From Pseudonocardia sp. (GTDB lineage Bacteria > Actinomycetota > Actinomycetes > Mycobacteriales > Pseudonocardiaceae), in assembly GCA_030453005.1 (NCBI GenBank), contig JAKDLE010000007.1, forward strand, positions 1 to 16,383: a DNA stretch of 16,383 bases. Direction: 5' to 3'. This document shows positions 14,329-16,383 of the stretch, piece by piece (the first letter of the stretch is position 1; every line of letters starts with the position of its first letter). Under the pieces are notes generated by a model. That model ran no database searches, had not been told where the DNA came from, and saw only the letters and a program-made list of their open reading frames with translations. Both the position numbers and the translations under genes were made by a program.

Positions 14329-15093
14329 TCAGGGGGTGACGGCGGCCGGGGTCGGGAACAGTCGCGTCAGCCAGTCCTGCCACGCGGCCGTCAGCGCCTC
14401 CTCGTCGACGGGCACGCCGTAGAAGTAGTGGTAGGCGCTCACCCCGCACCCGGCCTCCCCCTCGGCGCCGATGCGGTGCAGGCCGTGGGCCGAGCGCACG
14501 CCGAGGAACTCCGGGCTCGCCACGTCGACCGTGCCGGTGACCGGCTCGGGCCCGTCGGGGCGCAGCGTGATCTCATCGCCGAGGGCCGGATGACCCGGGA
14601 GCCCCAGTGCCGAGTGCAGCACCGGCCAGATGTCGGACGCGCTACCCGCCGTGTAGCCCATCGCGAGGGCGTTGCGGACCGGCTGTCCGGCGAAGTGCTC
14701 CAGGTAGGAGCGCAGGTTTCCGAAGAACAGGTTCCAGCCCGTGTCGAAGCTGTTGTACTCCTCTTCCCAGCCCTCGTCGGAGAACCCGGTCTGGACGAAG
14801 CGCAGCACGGTGCCGCCGCCGTCGCGGCCCTCGATCAGGAACTCGTAGGCGTGGGCGGAGGGGTCGCCCTCCGCGGCGCCGTAGGCGAACCGCCTGCCCG
14901 GTTCCCAGGCCGTCACCCGACCGGTCGTGTCGAACCCGCTGCCGAACCGCTGGCCGACCGCCCCGCCCTCGCGCGGCTCCACCTCGTGCGGCACGAACCA
15001 GGCCGAGATGCCGGGCCCGGTGGCGATGGCGTCCCACACCTGCTCCGGGCTGGCGTCGAGCTCGACGGTCTTCTCCAGGCGCCGATCGGTCAC
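14329..15093 (-). CDS. SRPBCC/AHSA1-domain protein
   Basis: This 254-residue cytosolic protein has an N-terminal START-like SRPBCC (Aha1 C-terminal type) domain over residues about 5-145. The pattern RLEKTVELDASPEQVWDAIATGPGISAWF, GRVTAWEPGRRFAY, GTVLRFVQTGF and GWNLFFGNLRSYLEHF is characteristic. A further ~100-residue C-terminal part continues with VRNALAMGYTAGSASDIW and ends near LTAAWQDWLTRLFP; I recognise no separate domain there. SRPBCC folds bind hydrophobic ligands, and the ligand here is unknown. The GTG at 15093 overlaps the ArsR-type TGA by four bases (GTGA), and GGAGAGG lies seven bases upstream, so the two are translationally coupled. ArsR-AHSA1 pairs of this kind are common in actinobacteria and the regulator probably controls both genes. 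Confidence 0.85.
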   Translation of the reverse strand: MTDRRLEKTVELDASPEQVWDAIATGPGISAWFVPHEVEPREGGAVGQRFGSGFDTTGRVTAWEPGRRFAYGAAEGDPSAHAYEFLIEGRDGGGTVLRFVQTGFSDEGWEEEYNSFDTGWNLFFGNLRSYLEHFAGQPVRNALAMGYTAGSASDIWPVLHSALGLPGHPALGDEITLRPDGPEPVTGTVDVASPEFLGVRSAHGLHRIGAEGEAGCGVSAYHYFYGVPVDEEALTAAWQDWLTRLFPTPAAVTP

Positions 15094-15680
15094 GGTCGTT
15101 CCTCTCCGGTCATGGGGTGCACGGCGACGACGACGCGGTGCGGCCGTCCGTCGGGCGCGCGGTCGTCGTGGTACCTCGCGACCAGCGCGGTGATCGCGGC
15201 GGTGAGCTCCTCGGCGAAGGCCGCGCGGTCGGCGGCGGAGGCGAAGCGCACCTCGCCGTCCATCGCGAGCGTGGCGAGGCGCTTGTTCGCCTTCGCGGCG
15301 CCCGCGAGCAGCTCGCCGACCTCCCGCACCGTGCGGGCGGCGACGGCGATCAGCCACCGGGCCGAGAGCCGGTCCGGGGCGCGGCGCGGATCGGGGGCGA
15401 CGGCGCCGAGCGTCGACGGCGAGATGACGTAGCTGGCCGCGGTGGCCTGCATGACACGCTCGGTCATGTTGCCGCGCCTGCGTTCCTCCACGAGCTCCAC
15501 GAGCCCGTGCTGCTCCAGCGTGCGCAGGTGGTAGTTGACCTTCTGCCGGGTCAGCCCGACGACGGCGGCCAACGTCGTGGCCGAGCCGGGCTCGGCCAGC
15601 GCCGCCAGCAGCCGGGCGCGGATCGGGTCGAGCGAGACGCCTGCCGCCGCCCGGTAGTCGATGACGGGGAGCTCCGGCAC
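15090..15680 (-). CDS. ArsR-type helix-turn-helix transcriptional regulator
   Basis: This 196-residue protein has a winged helix-turn-helix over residues about 10-75: LDPIRARLLAALAEPGSATTLAAVVGLTRQKVNYHLRTLEQHGLVELVEERRRGN. The recognition helix is around TRQKVNYHLRTLEQHG. No cysteine or histidine metal-binding pattern is evident, so metal sensing is unlikely. The remaining ~110 residues (ARWLIAVAARTVREVGELLAG onward) are helical and probably serve dimerisation or ligand binding, extending it well beyond a minimal ArsR. The GTG at 15680 is the only reasonable start; it lacks a strong Shine-Dalgarno and could be leaderless. It overlaps the SRPBCC gene downstream. An AT-rich dyad 19-35 bp upstream is the likely self-operator. 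Confidence 0.88.
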   Translation of the reverse strand: MPELPVIDYRAAAGVSLDPIRARLLAALAEPGSATTLAAVVGLTRQKVNYHLRTLEQHGLVELVEERRRGNMTERVMQATAASYVISPSTLGAVAPDPRRAPDRLSARWLIAVAARTVREVGELLAGAAKANKRLATLAMDGEVRFASAADRAAFAEELTAAITALVARYHDDRAPDGRPHRVVVAVHPMTGEERP

Positions 15681-15698
15681 GGGGCGACGGGCCCACCC

Positions 15699-15715
15699 AC
15701 AAAGAAAGTTGTCAA
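15699..15715 (-). promoter_or_regulatory. AT-rich dyad with TTGACA: candidate operator/promoter of the ArsR-SRPBCC pair
   Basis: ACAA-AGAAAG-TTGT (15699-15712) is an inverted repeat in conspicuously AT-rich DNA. On the minus strand it abuts TTGACA (15715-15710), a perfect -35 hexamer. If transcription began at the ArsR GTG at 15680, this hexamer would sit at -35. The TGA inside TTGACA is also the stop codon of the preceding gene (15714-15712). No good -10 is visible, which weakens the promoter reading but not the operator reading. Confidence 0.45.
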
Positions 15716-16272
15716 CGAGGATCGCGGCCGAACCGCCCGAGCAGTTCGGCCTGTGCCCCGGCCCCGGGAACCTCGACGCGCGGACCGATCACGCCGATCC
15801 GGTGGTAGAGCGCCTCGGTCTCGCGGACGTACCAGCCGAGGAGGACGGCGACGACCTCGGCGTCGAGCGTGTCGTCGATGCCGAGCGCCCGGGCGAGGTC
15901 CCAGGTGTGGACCAGGTGGTCGGCGGAGAGCTGCAGGACGTACTCGCTCGCGGGCCGATCGCCGAACGACAGGTGCACGACACGCTCCAGATCGACGTCC
16001 TCCACCGCCGCGAGCGCCGCGGCGGCGGCCGTGTCGAACGAGGCGAGCGGGTCGTCGCCGAGCAGGTCACCGTCGAACCGGGCACCGACCTCCTCGATCG
16101 TCGCCCCGTCCAGCAGCGGCGGCGTCCACCGCTCCTCGTGGACGAGGTGGTGCACCAGCTCGCGCACGTCCCAGCCGGGCAGTGGGGTGGGCGCGTCCCA
16201 GCGCCCGTCGACGGCGTGTACGGCGGCTCCGAAGGCGGAGCTGCTGCGGGTGTAGATCTCGCGGGCGTCCAT
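15712..16272 (-). CDS. TIGR03086-type DinB-like metal-binding protein (maleylpyruvate isomerase-fold family)
   Basis: This 186-residue four-helix-bundle protein is of the DinB/mycothiol-dependent maleylpyruvate isomerase N-terminal type found mainly in actinobacteria. Recognisable features are PTPLPGWDVRELVHHLVHEERW (29-49), with His41/His42 and His45 as probable metal-site residues, FDTAAAAALAAVE around 79-91, and LQLSADHLVHTWDLARALG (113-131), with His119 and His122. The ADHLVHTWDLARA segment is the best family marker. The biochemical role of most members is unknown; some may be thiol-dependent transferases. The ATG at 16272 begins the domain directly. It lies 31 bp upstream of the ArsR gene on the same strand, so cotranscription is possible. 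Confidence 0.82.
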   Translation of the reverse strand: MDAREIYTRSSSAFGAAVHAVDGRWDAPTPLPGWDVRELVHHLVHEERWTPPLLDGATIEEVGARFDGDLLGDDPLASFDTAAAAALAAVEDVDLERVVHLSFGDRPASEYVLQLSADHLVHTWDLARALGIDDTLDAEVVAVLLGWYVRETEALYHRIGVIGPRVEVPGAGAQAELLGRFGRDPR

Positions 16273-16285
16273 GCCGCGGATTGTC

Positions 16286-16358
16286 TATCCTCGTGGCCGT
16301 GCACACCGGGACGGCGCGTCGACGCCTCGCACGGATCGGCGACCCGGTGGATCGCTGA
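16286..16358 (+). promoter_or_regulatory. Candidate leaderless promoter with a 19-codon ORF (MHTGTARRRLARIGDPVDR)
   Basis: TATCCT (16286-16291) matches TANNNT, and a GTG follows seven bases later at 16299, the spacing of an actinobacterial leaderless start. The frame runs 19 codons to TGA at 16356-16358 and contains a run of three arginines. It could be a leader peptide for a plus-strand gene beyond the window, or chance. No -35 or downstream gene can be checked here. It is divergent from the TIGR03086-type gene. Confidence 0.25.
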
Positions 16359-16383
16359 GCCCGGCCCGTACGTCGCGTGGACC

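Noticed and set aside
14607..16358. A 583-codon plus-strand open frame over the SRPBCC, ArsR and TIGR03086-type genes
   Set aside because: Its translation is extreme Arg/Pro/Ala low complexity, antisense to three genes with clear family motifs.
1..16383. Search for tRNA, rRNA, insertion sequences, attachment sites and toxin-antitoxin or phage-defence genes
   Set aside because: No cloverleaf-like segment, transposase, integrase, nuclease or defence-type domain was recognised; all confident genes are metabolic, membrane or regulatory housekeeping types.

Overview
The window is a very GC-rich (about 70% or more by eye), densely coded stretch of an aerobic actinobacterial chromosome. Gene order, frequent GTG starts, GTGA/ATGA overlaps, a KorAB-type 2-oxoacid:ferredoxin oxidoreductase and a mycothiol-family DinB-like protein fit Pseudonocardiaceae, with Pseudonocardia my best guess. 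The genus is inference; the phylum is well supported. All genes look chromosomal: I see no transposase, phage gene, tRNA or rRNA.

Layout. (1) 1-6480, plus strand: the tail of a complex I operon, nuoL-nuoM-nuoN with 4-bp overlaps at each junction, followed 79 bp later by a long-chain polyprenyl diphosphate synthase that probably makes the menaquinone side chain. Quinone-tail synthesis thus sits beside the enzyme that reduces the quinone. (2) 6592-12586, minus strand, read right to left: a crotonase-fold protein lacking the usual catalytic glutamates, korA and korB, a two-domain protein joining a degenerate alpha/beta hydrolase to a DUF5519/'luciferase'-like domain, and a RarD-type EamA transporter. 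(3) 12705-14187, plus strand: a hotdog thioesterase, divergent from the crotonase gene, then an HtpX-like M48 membrane protease. (4) 14329-16272, minus strand: a TIGR03086-type DinB-like protein, an ArsR-type regulator and an SRPBCC/AHSA1 protein whose start overlaps the regulator's stop. An AT-rich dyad in front of the regulator is a candidate operator.

No new multi-gene system is evident. The unexpected layer is short repeats threaded through these housekeeping genes. There is a 71-bp imperfect palindrome just before nuoL and a duplicated 27-bp element inside nuoM. A 27/29 match to that element lies at the korA-korB junction, where it forms a 13-codon mini-ORF joined to both neighbours by ATGA overlaps and carries korB's Shine-Dalgarno. 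A 15-bp x 4 array encodes the nuoN N-terminus, a 21-bp x 4 array fills the convergent hepT-like/rarD gap, and a symmetric 66-bp dyad array fills the convergent htpX/SRPBCC gap. Whether these are genome-wide families cannot be decided from one window; counting them in the complete genome would settle it.
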